NCBI RefSeq assembly: GCF_047948215.1
Contig: NC_134455.1
Span: forward strand, 105,914,495 to 105,978,494
Length of the DNA: 64,000 bases
Source of the DNA: Lycorma delicatula
Taxonomy: Eukaryota > Arthropoda > Insecta > Hemiptera > Fulgoridae
Direction of reading: 5' to 3'
Shown: piece by piece, positions 1 to 10,359 of the stretch
Layout: each line of letters opens with the position of its first letter
How positions within the stretch are numbered: position 1 is the stretch's first letter
Position numbers and translations under genes: made by a program
Notes under the pieces: model-generated
What the model saw: the letters and a program-made list of their open reading frames with translations, nothing else
Told to the model about the DNA's origin: nothing
Database searches by the model: none

Positions 1-2057
1 ACAGAAAAAATAGAAATTAAAATTAATAGATATTTCAATTTGTAGAAAATTGTATTTAATTGACTTAATTCAAAAGTAAACACGAAATATTTATGATTAC
101 ATTTGATAGAATATTTACATGTTCATAAGACCTGTCAGGAATCACATAATTTTGTATATAGCAAGTTCTAATTTAGATGAGGGAAGTTGAGCTAGTATTG
201 CTGCTTGTCATTACTGTTATATATCAGTAAGTTATTGCATTGTAACAGTGTACATTTTATATACCCCATTATCACATAAACCATCTTGAAACTAGCACGG
301 ACTTAAGGGATTTAGCTGTGGGTATCTACCATCGTTAATAACTTACAAATTTTATTTTTGTTTCAAAATAAAATCGTAATATATATTTCTAATACTATGT
401 GGTTTGAAAGGAACAATGAAATTCTTCTATATTAAGTTATTTGTGTCTTTATAATTTAGTTAATGAAAAATATAAAAGATTGAAGACTGCCTAATAACGG
501 TTTGAAGCTTTGATGATGATGGTACTGTCGAAAATATTGGTTCACCGACTTAATTGATTACATTGATGCAAATTTAATGTAAATTTAATTGAAAGCCAAG
601 ACAACAGGCCTTAATGAAAAAAAAATTACACTTTTTATTTAAAACTGAAAATAAAGAAATAATAAAAACAATTAGTGGAAAACATTTTTAATTTTATTAT
701 AATTAACATTTTATTAACACTACATATGATTACACTAGGTTACATTAAAAATAAAAATTCCTTAGCTTTTTTTTACTGAATTAAGACTGAACATGATGTT
801 ACCAAACATCAAATTCGGCTCTTAACAATAGTTCCAGCTTAATATTAATCAAATCTTTTTTGAACACTATGATGAAGACTGAAGTAATACCACTTTCTTT
901 AGATCTGTTCATCATCTAGGAGAGTTTTTTCTTTCCCTTTGCTTAGCACACATCAAATTAATTTTATTTAGATTGTATGGATATAACTTCAAGTTACATT
1001 TACAGAGAAATTTTATTCGAGTTTTACACTTGGTAAAAGTATAATCACATACATATTGATAGTCAAATTTAGTAACATTAAAAAACTAGTGATGGTTTTA
1101 AAATTTTAATAGCTAGATAATGGAAATTTTATAATTGCCAAAATAGCATAAATTAAACAATTCAGTTTAACTTGAATAAAATATTAACTTTGCTGATTAA
1201 TACCAAAAAGTAATTTTCAACCAATAGAATACAAAAATAAAATGTAAACTACAATCAGAAGTTGTAATAGGACACCACCAGAATGACAAAACAATCAAAG
1301 ACAGGACTTAAAAAACCATCACACAGAAAATTCAATAAAAGAAATTTATTCATAACAAAAATACAGTTAGAAACAAGAACATAACTTAAATAAATAAGAG
1401 ATAATATATAAATTCACATGCTAAAAGTAATCTAGGTGGATGTGAAAAGGATTCCTAACTGATCCGAGGAAAACCTAATTACCCTGTAAAAATATACTAT
1501 AAATAAGATTTCATTATAAAAGCTTCTACAAATTTTAATCCACTATTTATTTTGCTATCACCTAAAACATGAGTGCTGATTAAATTTCCTTCACAATTCC
1601 TCATAACTTACACACGATAATAAAAAGCTGACAGCAAAGTTGTTGTACTATCTTGGCATTGTTTATTTATTCTTATATAGTGGAAAAAGTTTAAAGATTC
1701 AAAAAATTTATCTAATTTTTTAATTTTTTCTGCATCCTCCCTCAAAAATCATCTCCCAAGTTCATTTTTTGATACATCTATGTTTACTATGTTAAATGGA
1801 AGATACCAAAAAAATTTCACTGAAAGATGTGCAACCAAAAAAAAAAGGTACCCAACATTTCTTTTTTGGTGGTGTACAACTTCTTTTTAATTCTTTCAAA
1901 AAGCTTCTGTCTTTGTTAACTCACTTAAATACCTTCTTGTTTGACACGTTTTCCATCCAACTTATCTTCATCATCCTTCTGTAACACCATACTTAAAAAT
2001 TCAAAAGTCTCCTATTTTCCTCTCCTCCAATTGTCCATGACTTGCTCCCATACAATG
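1..2057. other. AT-rich non-coding DNA
   Basis: No coding frame, RNA gene or repeat boundary could be supported here. The sequence is A/T runs and short low-complexity stretches. Short ORFs near 1.8-2.2 kb use mostly Phe, Leu, Lys and Asn codons, as expected by chance in AT-rich DNA, and partly overlap the antisense of the LINE relic that follows. Confidence 0.6.
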
Positions 2058-2788
2058 TTACTCCATAAAAATGTTCTCACTAATCGCTTTCTCAAGACTT
2101 ATATTTGCTGTAAAAAGGTTTTTCTTTTTGTTAAAGGCACTCTTTGCCTGTTGTATTCTACTCGCTTTTTCTTTGTTGCTTCTTCCATCACCTGTTATTT
2201 TACTTACTAAATATTTAAACCCTTCTACTTTCTGAATAGTCTCACCTCTCAGTTTCATTCGTCCTATTCTTAGTGAATATCAGTATTTTGGTTTTATGAC
2301 TTTAATACACATGTGAAATTATTCTTTCAGTACCCTATCCATAATAGTTAAAATTCGTTGCAATTCCTCTTTGCTTTCTACAATGACAGCTATATCGTCT
2401 ACAAATCTTACCATGTCAACTCTTTCTCTCTGAATCTTTACACCTGCACTCACTTCCTCTTGAACTCTATTGATGGCCTTTTGTACACATAAGTTGAACA
2501 AATATGGAGAAAATGTACGGCCTTGTTGCATCCCTTTTTTAATGTTTGCTTCTTCTTTTTCGTTTCCACAGAAAATGATTCCCATTCCATTCAGAAAAAT
2601 ACTGTAAATAATTCTTCGTTCCGTGTAGCTAATACCACCTATCTTTATGAATAGATGGAACAAGATATTCCAATTTTCACTATTGAATGCTTTTTTCAGG
2701 TCTACAAACAATAACAAAGTAATTTTATCTTTCTTCAGTTGTTTCTCTACTATTTGCCTACGTGCTAAAATTGCTTCTCTCGTTTAGA
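2058..2788 (-). pseudogene. Non-LTR retrotransposon (LINE) reverse-transcriptase fragment
   Basis: Remnant of the LINE ORF2 reverse transcriptase, the enzyme that copies LINE RNA into the genome. On the minus strand motif A reads LFVDLKKAFNS near 2680-2715, motif B reads GMQQGRTFSPYLFNL near 2490-2540, and the catalytic motif C reads RFVDD near 2395-2412 (usually FADD). The frame stays open upstream to about 2788 and reads REAILARRQIVEKQLKK. After a decayed patch at 2259-2318 the thumb region reads FKYLVSKITGDGRS in a second frame. The endonuclease and C-terminus are missing, so this is a dead fragment. The clade was not resolved. Confidence 0.85.
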
Positions 2789-3329
2789 TTTAGAAAACAG
2801 TGAGTAAAGTTAAATAGAGCTCAAAACTAATGTTGCAAAATGAAATGACCATCGTTAATGTTATAATGGCTTTATATTGTGTTTGTATAGTAGCTTATAA
2901 AATTATATTATTTTTGGAGGTCCGATTATTTTTTTTTCTAATTTACGTTTTAGGTGGTCTGATAAGTCGTTTTATTTTGTTTCCTAAAAAAATTTTCTTT
3001 CGGAATTATTTTTCTTTAAACTTCATCGAGTATAATTTTTATTCGAATAAACTAATTTCAAAAAAGGATGTAACTATTAGGTAAATATAACTAATTTCAA
3101 AAAGTGGGATAAATATTGGAAAAAGTAAGAGTAGCTTGGAAAGGTGGAAGATTAATTTATAAATGATTTTTTACCTGAATTAGAAAAACAATTATACAAA
3201 TAATGGATTGTTTGACATTGAAAGAGACGTTAGGTAAAGGTACTGTCTGTCACCAAACTTATAAATATATTTGTTGAGAATATAGTGATATATGCTGTAA
3301 GAAAATAATAAAGGAATCAGTGCAGAAGA

Positions 3330-3570
3330 AAGGAGAATAAATGGTTTAAGGTTCGCAGATGATATGATTTTTTGAGGTGATGAAGTATAGGATGATTGCA
3401 AATTAAGAATCTCTATGAAATCATCAATGAGAAATTACTATGACAAAGCACGTTACGTAAGCTAAAGTAACAAGGTTAGGAGATATAAAATCCAATGAAT
3501 GTCTTCACAAAAGAAGGAGGTACTGAAGAAGGAAAAGAGTAAAGATAATTAATTGCTATGTTACTACAGC
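3330..3570 (+). pseudogene. Short LINE reverse-transcriptase relic
   Basis: A plus-strand frame reads RRINGLRFADDMIF, with the FADD catalytic box at about 3352-3363, followed by stops and frame changes. The FADD box with upstream NGLR is typical of LINE reverse transcriptases. It is too short and decayed to place in a clade. It lies opposite in strand to the fragment at 2058-2788, so it is probably a separate insertion. Its ends are uncertain. Confidence 0.5.
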
Positions 3571-4017
3571 CCTCCTGTATCTGACTGGCAAATGCCTTTC
3601 AGTTTTAGTAGTACAGTGTGTTTTAATAGCGATGTGACGGAACGGTATAACGCCTCCCCTTTTTATCTCTTCTAACATTCAAACTCTTTCTTTATAGAGG
3701 ACATTTACGAGCGGTCAATAATAATGCAGGATGAATGAATTACTTTTTTATTTTGATTTTACAAGCATGAATAAACAAATGAATAATACTGTAAATACGT
3801 GGTTAAAAAAATTATTTCTACGACTTTTTTTTTAAATTAGTTTTTTTTTTTTAATTAGTGTAAATAAGGTTGTACATAAGTGGTTAGATAAAAAAATCCA
3901 ATTTACTTAAACAGGACATATTATCTCAATAGTGTTTTTTGTTTATATTTTTATTATCACTTCTTAATTTGTCATTTTTAATAATTGTGATTTAACAACA
4001 TACTGAGGAAGAATGAT
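3571..4017. other. AT-rich spacer
   Basis: No supported gene. A slightly GC-richer patch at about 3570-3730 was not identified. The remainder is T-rich low-complexity DNA. Confidence 0.5.
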
Positions 4018-4029
4018 TAATAGTGTAAC

Positions 4030-4175
4030 CCGTTAGATACATACCGTTAGATATTTCTTCAGAGGATGAGATGGATGATTTGTAGCGTGTGAAAATGCTA
4101 TACCTGACCAGGATTCGAACCCGGGACCTCCGGATGAAAGGCTGAGACGCTACCACTCGCGCCACGGAGGCCGGC
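4030..4175 (-). mobile_element. tRNA-derived SINE, head B, with 12-bp target-site duplication
   Basis: Minus-strand copy of a tRNA-derived SINE, a non-coding element transcribed by RNA polymerase III and mobilised by a LINE. The 5' head carries an A box (TGGCGCGAGTGG) and a B box (GGTTCGAATCC). A tail matching CATCCTCTGAAG follows, and the 3' end is a short duplicated unit containing ATCTAACGG rather than a long poly(A). The perfect 12-bp repeat taatagtgtaac at 4018-4029 and 4176-4187 brackets the element, so this copy appears complete. A related copy is at 28531-28684. Confidence 0.85.
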
Positions 4176-4195
4176 TAATAGTGTAACTGAGTAGT

Positions 4196-4345
4196 GTACA
4201 CAGGTATCCACTACCTAGTATTCAAATCTGTACAAAAAACTATTTTTTACTAGGATTTGAACTTGAGAACCTTTGCATTTGAAAATCAGCTGTTAACTAA
4301 TTTGCGAAGACGAGTTAAACACTATACTACGCTGGTGGCAACAAA
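4196..4345 (-). mobile_element. SINE head A, 5' part only
   Basis: Minus-strand head and body of SINE family A, recognisable by the body motif GATTTGAATACTAG followed by GTGGATACC, with a decayed B box near 4250-4265. The 3' half is missing. The intact SINE B at 4030-4175 lies immediately next to the truncation point, so it landed in or beside this older copy. Confidence 0.7.
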
Positions 4346-5039
4346 TTATTTGTTGTTATATTATTTAGGTTGCTTTAAAGACTATAGAAATCATTTGAAA
4401 TTTTGATTATTATGCATATGTAAAAATTGAAATTATAAGAAATTTTTTTTACCATGTTTCATTAATTAAAAAAAAAATTAAGACAGACACTAATTTCAAC
4501 AAAAAAAATTAACAAAAAAAAAATTTAATTTGGTAATTCTATAAAAACTGGATACTTTTTTAAAGTAAATCTAATCGGCATATTAAATAATTTAATCATT
4601 TTACTATTAGTTACATATATAATAATAATAATAATATTAAAAAAACAGAAACAGAAAATAGGTCTGTATAAATGACTTTTTTCTTCAACAAATGTACTTC
4701 ACTTTACGTTATTGTTATTTCATAATGGGTTGGTCAAATTGCGGTTTCTTTTGTGGTTAATTCGAGCACGTATTATAAATGAATAAATAAATAATTTAAG
4801 TTATATTTTTTTCAACAATAACATCAATTTAAATTTGTTTTTTTTATAAAAATACTTTTTTAAAGCAAATGGGATAAGAACTTAATTACACTTTACGCTT
4901 AATTAATAAAAAAATTTAATCCTTAAAATGAACCTTAGACCGCATAAAATGAAGCAATATAGTGTACGAACCGCCAAATTCTGATAAAAATTATTTCTTC
5001 GATGCGTTAACCTAATTTTTCCTGAATCCCTGATATATA
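4346..5039. other. AT-rich non-coding DNA
   Basis: A/T-rich sequence with short poly(A), poly(T) and (AAT)n runs near 4620. Nothing else is supported. Confidence 0.6.
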
Positions 5040-5580
5040 AATCCGAGTAGGAACGAAAGATTTCCCTTCATGGGCGGTTTATACCATCCTAGGTATAAAT
5101 TTTTTAAATATTTGGACCCGTACTTCGACGAGGATGTAAAACAGTTGATGGTGAGTGACTTATTCGAAGTACAAGTAAAAACCATGTAAAGTACAAGTAA
5201 AAACCCTGGACGGAGACAGCCCCATCCAGGAGGGGTGGGCCCCATAAGTGTCCCATCTCGTTGATTGGACGAGGATTCCTTTGTGTCTTCAACATAGGTG
5301 AGGGGTGGCAAAGTAAGACCGCAGTCCAGGTGGAGTTTCCCATTTGTGGCGTGGGGCATCAAAACCCCGGAGTCCCGGTGGGGGTCCCTTGGGGTCCCCT
5401 CATTAGAGGCGTGGCGTATAATCAAAAGACCGCCTCCCGGCTACCTGGGGAGGAACGTTAGTTCCCGACAAGGTAGTTTGAGGCAATGGCATCCCCTGAA
5501 GCTGAGTAAATGCTTAATTGTGAATCCAGCTCTGGGGAGGGATAAACCAATGATGTACTCAAAAAAATAAAAAATAAAAA
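5040..5580 (+). mobile_element. LINE 3' end with poly(A)
   Basis: A GC-rich island in AT-rich surroundings that ends in an A-rich tail at about 5558-5580, so it reads as the plus-strand 3' end of a retroelement. Just before the tail it shares the pattern cTTAATTGTg...GGGGAG with the LINE 3' end at 9586-9945 (here near 5510-5540). Overlapping ORFs on both strands, up to 137 codons, show no recognisable domain and look like chance frames in GC-rich untranslated sequence. No reverse-transcriptase motif is present. Confidence 0.55.
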
Positions 5581-6161
5581 TGATGCGCCAAAGTGTTTAG
5601 AGAAAACACTTTGCTCGTATTAAGAAATAAACTATTTCCATAAGAACAAGCGTTCAATATCCAATATGTCTTGAAGCCGTGTGGTTTTTAAAGAATTCAA
5701 AAAACATTTAATTCTCAATCAGGCTGCAACTGGTTTACTATTATGTTGGGCAAAGACATTATTGAATTAAAAGCCTCGCAAACGATGATATTAAACTATA
5801 ATAAAGTTGAAAAATGTATGAATTATTTGTATATGTATATTTTGTAAAACAAATGGAAATTTTAGCTACAATTAATATTGTGTGTTTGTTTTTTTTAATT
5901 TTATAATTAAATCTGTTTATTTTTATAATAATTATTAAAGTAATTAACACTTATTTAAAATTATTTATGTATTATACGATATATTGGTCAATAAAAGAGT
6001 AAAATTATGTTATCTATTGTAATTACTGTTTTATTCAATTATCATGAAATTCTATAATGACCTAAATCATATGTTGGTCTTTCCCAAAATATTTTTTCAC
6101 ATATAATGCGTTCGCAGATTTTATTTTTTGCCTCTTTTTTTTTTATTTGCTTTCTTTTATT
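5581..6161. other. AT-rich non-coding DNA
   Basis: No supported feature. Low-complexity A/T sequence leads up to the left terminus of the hAT element. Confidence 0.55.
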
Positions 6162-6419
6162 TAGAGCTGCGTTTATCAACCTGGGGATCACGGTGATATG
6201 AAAGGGGGGTCACGAAATTAGCCTATAACTAAATTTACACATAAACGATAATAAACTAATTTTATGTGAAAAAAAAACATTTATTATAAACATTTTACTT
6301 ACATTTATAAGTACACATGTAAATAAAAAAATAATGAGATGGTTGCGTTTGTTTTTTATATAAAATTTTCTCTGTAATGTTAGAAACAAAAAAAGCAAAA
6401 TTATTTTCAAATGATAAAA

Positions 6420-7030
6420 GAAAATTGCTATATTTAGTTTTTACGCAACCATAGACAAAAAACTCTTTTCACAGAGGTAAGACGTCATGGTGAAAGGGAT
6501 TAATATTTTCAATTCTTCTGTTACTTAACTTACATATTCACTTCGATGAGCAAGCCAAAACGTACCTAAAACTTCAGGTGTGAACTGTAGTTGTAACGTT
6601 TTATCGGCAGACGTTTTGATGAGCTGGTCGTGAATCTCAACTGGTAACATAGCAGCTGCAACAACAATTTCATTAAATAGATTCAGTACCCATCTGTTCG
6701 ATAAATCATTTGTATCTTCCTATAAACACTCCGCCAAGTGAAATTTTAGCTTACACAAAGGTATTTTCACGTTATCCAAACTGGTGAATAGTAGTGTCTT
6801 CATTATCCAAATTTTTCTCAATATATAATCGGAAGTGGAAAAATATCAAAATTTTTGCTCTGAAGACGAATAATCCAGATATCAAACTTCTTAATGAGAG
6901 TATGAGCTTGGTCTGTCATTAAAAAAATGTCTTTATCACGTCCTTGTCGATTCGCAATCAAGTCGTTTAAATGCAAAAATGCATTAATTAAGTAAGCCAA
7001 CAGCAACATATACTCGTTATTCTATAAAAA
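6420..7030 (-). pseudogene. hAT/ZBED transposase, C-terminal half
   Basis: Minus-strand frames read LAYLINAFLHLNDL, then QGRDKDIF, then KNFDIFPL, matching the conserved middle of ZBED5-like hAT transposases. Further on come LPVEIHDQLIKTSADKTLQL, VLGTFWLAH and finally TSYLCEKSFLSM near 6450-6490, the signature of the hAT C-terminal dimerisation domain. Several stops and frameshifts break it. The N-terminal part continues at 8183-9215. About 60 residues expected between the two parts are missing at the LINE junction. Confidence 0.8.
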
Positions 7031-7032
7031 CA

Positions 7033-8182
7033 TTGATAATGGCGTTTGTTTATGCTGGGAAAATATTATTAATCATCTCGCAATTCCAAAGGGTTAACAC
7101 TTTCCACCTCGATAACCATTGGACTAACGGGTATCGCATTGTGGCTTATGCTGATGACGGGTTCCTGCTGGTTGAAGGATGTTCGCGGAGGGAGTTTGAG
7201 TTCCGAGCCACTCAGGCTTGCAGGATACTTGAGCTTCGATGTCATCAGCACAAGATGACTTTCAGCCCGGAGAAGATACTATTATTTCTTCTCAAACGCC
7301 GTTTGGCAGTGAGGCGGCAGGTTCATGTTTCGATGGCAGGCCGCACATAAAATTCGCTTAAGCTCTAAAGTACCTCGAGTTGTTCCTCGATGAGAAAATG
7401 CAATTCAAGAAGCACGTTCAATACGTCGCGAAGAAGACCTGTACTGCCTTCTTTAGTATCAATCCTGATTGGGGTCAAAATTTTAAGACCGTGAGTATTC
7501 TGTATAAGGGCGTCTGCGAGACAATTATATATAATTGCTATATGCGGCGCCTGTTTGGACGGAAGGGTAAAGTTTAAAAGGTATCGGAACATATTGTTGA
7601 GGGCTCAATACCTTTTACTTTTAACGGTAGTGAGTGGCTACTGTACAACTTCACGAGAGGCGATCTTGGTGATTGCGGGCGTGAAACTGATAGAGCTGAT
7701 TACGTCAGAGCGGCAACAGCGTTATGACGCCAAGAAGTTTGGTGAATTAATTTCTGACAAAGTTCGGGAAATTGAACAACATGGTATTGATTTGTGGCAG
7801 GCCAGATGGGATGAAGCAGAGGGCGGACGTTATACGTATGGTCTCTTTCCTAATGTTAGTTTGCAGGGCGCCTCTTGATTACACCCGAATAAGCATGTGA
7901 CGCAATATACTTCTGGGCATGGCGATTTCTGGGATAGACTGCAGAGGTTCGGCCTAGTGGAATCAGTAATGTGTACGGAATGCGGACAATTGGACGATGT
8001 ACATCATGTTCTGTACGTTTGTTCAAAGTATGAGTTGATATTCACGGAGACTATCTGTCGGTTCGATATTATCAGGTCGGTGCTAGATCTCCTTGTCAAT
8101 TGGTGAAACCAGGACGAATGGATAATAGTTGGGAATTTTATACACTATTTGGCAAAACAAAGGATTGCCGAAGGGATTTAAT
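7033..8182 (+). pseudogene. R1-clade LINE ORF2, reverse-transcriptase palm to C-terminus
   Basis: Starts at the catalytic motif C (AYADDGFLLVEG, catalytic codons 7147-7158) and runs through the thumb (MTFSPEK, then FLDEKMQFKKHVQYVAKKT). After frameshifts it continues with GRKGKV, VSGYCTTSREAILVIAGV, LWQARWDEAEGGRYTYGLFP and the C-terminal CTEC...HHVLYVC zinc motif near 7975-8025. This order is typical of R1-like arthropod LINEs. Endonuclease, fingers and 3' tail are absent, and at least three frame breaks occur. It lies inside the hAT element on the opposite strand. Confidence 0.85.
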
Positions 8183-9215
8183 GTAGACTTTTAATAAAAT
8201 TAGCCAATTTTACAGCTTTATAAAGAATTTTTTTGAGATTCCCTGTAAGAGCATTTTTTGTGGCAAGAGAATATCTGTGAAGGAAGCAGTGCATTCATTC
8301 CGCTCTTGGTGTAAAACGATCTTTTAATTTTTTCAGAAACTGTTCTTTCTCGTGCAGAATCACTACATGCTGCAATACATTTTGTCCAATTTATGTTATA
8401 GATTTTAGTAATTTCATTAAACTATCAAAAAGACATTGTCCTGTTGCTTAACCAGATATTGATTTGCAAAACAAGATATTTTTTTATTGATTTGTCCCTA
8501 TAGCTATACCTCACAAAATATGTATATAATTTGTATATACAATTATTATAATAATTGTAATATAATATATATATACAATTATGTATATAATTTGTCCCTA
8601 TACCTCACAAAACATAACAACTGAGAAATGTTTGCCACATCTGTTGATTAAAGAACTGAATACTAAAAAATTCACTTGAACTCACTTTCTGATTATTTGA
8701 TCGCCTACAGTCATGTCACTGATTCTCCTTGATACTGAGTCGTTAGAAAGAGGAATTTTTAAAAATCTGTTTGGTTCTTCCACGTCAATTAAAACGCTGA
8801 CCACATCAATTACAGCAGGCAATATGAGGTTTTCTACGCCTTTGTGGGATTTGGACATCTTAGTTACTCTTAATGCTACAAGATAAGATGCTTCAAGTGT
8901 ACTTTTATTAGTATGGTTTGATTTACAAATAGAATCTTGACGATTTGTCAAAGTCTGTAATTTTCTTTCAAAAAATCCCAAGGGTTTCGGTTTTCTTTTA
9001 TGATCCGGATGTTTAATTTCCAAGTGCCGAATTAATTTTGATGGATTTATGCTTTCATCAGAGAGTATTTGAAAGCAATCAACGCACCGTGGCTTTCCAT
9101 TCAATGACGTAAAACCATAATTTAAATAATCGTCATTTTACAATCTTGTCTTTTTACCAGTTGATTCACTGGATATAGATGACTCACTTCGTTTCTTCAC
9201 AAATTTTCTTTGCAT
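8183..9215 (-). pseudogene. hAT/ZBED transposase, N-terminal half with BED zinc finger
   Basis: The minus-strand start at 9215 gives MQRKFVKKRSESSISSEST, then one stop, then NGKPRCVDCFQ and PSKLIRHLEIKHP. Together these are a C-x2-C...H...H BED finger, the DNA-binding domain of hAT transposases. It continues with KPLGFFERKL, YLVALRVTK, IPLSNDSVSRRI and, past stops and an AT-rich insertion, STDVANISQLLCFVRYRD and CFLHRYSLATKNALTGNLKK. This matches the domain order of ZBED5/FAM200-like proteins. The longest intact piece is 140 codons (8682-9104). Confidence 0.85.
8490..8613. repeat. AT palindrome flanked by duplicated hAT sequence
   Basis: A perfect 20-nt palindrome occupies 8539-8558 within an AT-rich segment. 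The segment is bracketed by two near-copies of a short coding segment (tccctata...cctcacaaaa) at about 8496-8518 and 8592-8610. It interrupts the transposase relic between its STDVANIS and downstream parts. Confidence 0.6.
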
Positions 9216-9556
9216 AAGAATCTAATTGAAAAGAAGACATTTTTACCGTTTGACCAGACGCTAAAAAAACCGAAACCTCAATTATTTGTTTCAATGAAAC
9301 TATACTTTCAAAAACTTAAAAAAAGGCACCAGACGCACGGTTTGCATTCAAAACTAAACTGATTTCTGCAATTCCTTACGCCTCTTTTGTGAAAGCACGA
9401 CGTGTCCAAACCTATCATATGCATGTTTGAACATGACGCTCTGGCAGCGAATATTATGCAAGTAGACCAAATTACAAGGAACACGTACACATCAAGTTGC
9501 AACCTGTAAATTGCTCATATTTTTACACTTCATACATGCATGTTAATATTCATCGC
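9216..9556. other. 5' flank of the hAT transposase inside the element
   Basis: Lies between the transposase start and the right terminal repeat. It is expected to hold the transposase leader and subterminal sites. No motif is clear enough to name. Confidence 0.4.
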
Positions 9557-9585
9557 TATCAACGCAGCTAAATAGTTTAACTAGG

Positions 9586-9945
9586 TTTCTGAGAGGTAGA
9601 GAGGAATGGTTGACAATAGAGAAATTTCTAGATGAGGTTATACGAGCAAAGGAAGTAGATTACAAGAAGTGGGAGGAGTTACTTTAAGAGAAAAAAAAAC
9701 CACCGAGACCCGTAAACAGCACAGCCAGGCCCGGTGTCCCTTGCCTCAGCGGTTAGAGGTAAGACAAGATGAAAATAAGAAAATAATCCGGGAACCGGTG
9801 AGCCGACCTGGCATGCCGGACATACTGCCGGTAGGTGGGAAGGCTCATTAGAGTCGCAAGGACACTCCCCTGGACTGACTAATACTTAATTGTTGAGCCG
9901 GCCTAGGGGAGAAACAAACAAACAAACACAAAAAAAAAAAGTTTC
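9586..9945 (+). mobile_element. LINE 3' end: ORF2 C-terminus, 3' UTR and poly(A)
   Basis: A plus-strand frame at 9586-9687 reads FLRGREEWLTIEKFLDEV and ends WEELL-stop, like the last residues of an R1-type ORF2. About 240 bp of GC-rich untranslated sequence follows, then an (AAAC)n and poly(A) tail at about 9916-9942. The sequence before the tail (acTTAATTGTtgagc...GGGGAG) resembles the 3' end at 5040-5580. The copy is strongly 5' truncated. Confidence 0.75.
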
Positions 9946-9989
9946 ATTGGGTTGGGGTTGGGGCCGCGAAATATTCATAATATATATAT

Positions 9990-10150
9990 ATTTTGTTTTA
10001 ATGATTGTGAATTAATTTTTAGAGGTTCTACATTCTTACCTGGGCACTGCAATTGAAAAGCTTCTTCACATAAAACAAAAGATTTAGTTGTTAAATAAGT
10101 TTTCTCAATAAAAAGTTGTTTTTCATCCGTGTTCAAAAACACTTCTTCTA
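9990..10150 (-). pseudogene. Possible N-terminal helix-turn-helix relic of a DDE transposase
   Basis: A minus-strand frame reads LFIEKTYLTTKSFVLCEEAF and FQLQCPGKNV, reminiscent of the N-terminal DUF4817/HTH segment of mariner-related transposases. It is short and lacks catalytic residues. Just upstream, 9950-9975 carries a G-rich tract with gccgcgaaat, resembling the left subterminal sequence of the hAT element at 6162. The call is weak. Confidence 0.25.
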
Positions 10151-10359
10151 AATACAACACACAGATAACCAAAAATAACTAACTGCCCCCAAAAAAGAAA
10201 TAAAACATTATAGCAGCTGATTATAAAACAACAGGTAGTGCTGCCAACCTTGTCGTCCGAAATTACTGTATTAACTTTTCTAAACAGTATTTTGCTTGAC
10301 TTGAGTTTTAAAACAAGTACCCAGTATATTAAAAAAACATAGTTACTTTCCATTTGTGC

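Larger units (their letters stand above)
6162..9570 (-). mobile_element. Decayed hAT-superfamily DNA transposon (ZBED type), interrupted by a LINE
   Basis: The left end (tagagctgcgtttatca, 6162-6178) and right end (tatcaacgcagcta, 9557-9570) are imperfect inverted repeats. They bracket two blocks of minus-strand ZBED/hAT transposase, 8183-9215 and 6420-7030. The left subterminal sequence holds a G-rich tract and a gtcacgaaat motif, as in Charlie/ZBED-type elements. A plus-strand R1-type LINE fragment (7033-8182) sits between the two coding blocks. No clear 8-bp target duplication was found at the outer ends. Dead element. Confidence 0.7.

Noticed and set aside
2830..3084. 84-codon hydrophobic ORF that resembles a membrane protein
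   Set aside because: Phe/Ile/Leu-rich translation expected by chance from T-rich DNA; no family motif.
4100..4175. Possible functional tRNA gene on the minus strand
   Set aside because: A and B boxes are present, but there is no matching 3' acceptor strand, and the sequence continues into a SINE tail within a target-site duplication.
5012..5570. 137-codon minus ORF and overlapping plus ORFs
   Set aside because: GC-rich LINE 3' untranslated sequence is open in many frames. No motif is present and the block ends in poly(A).
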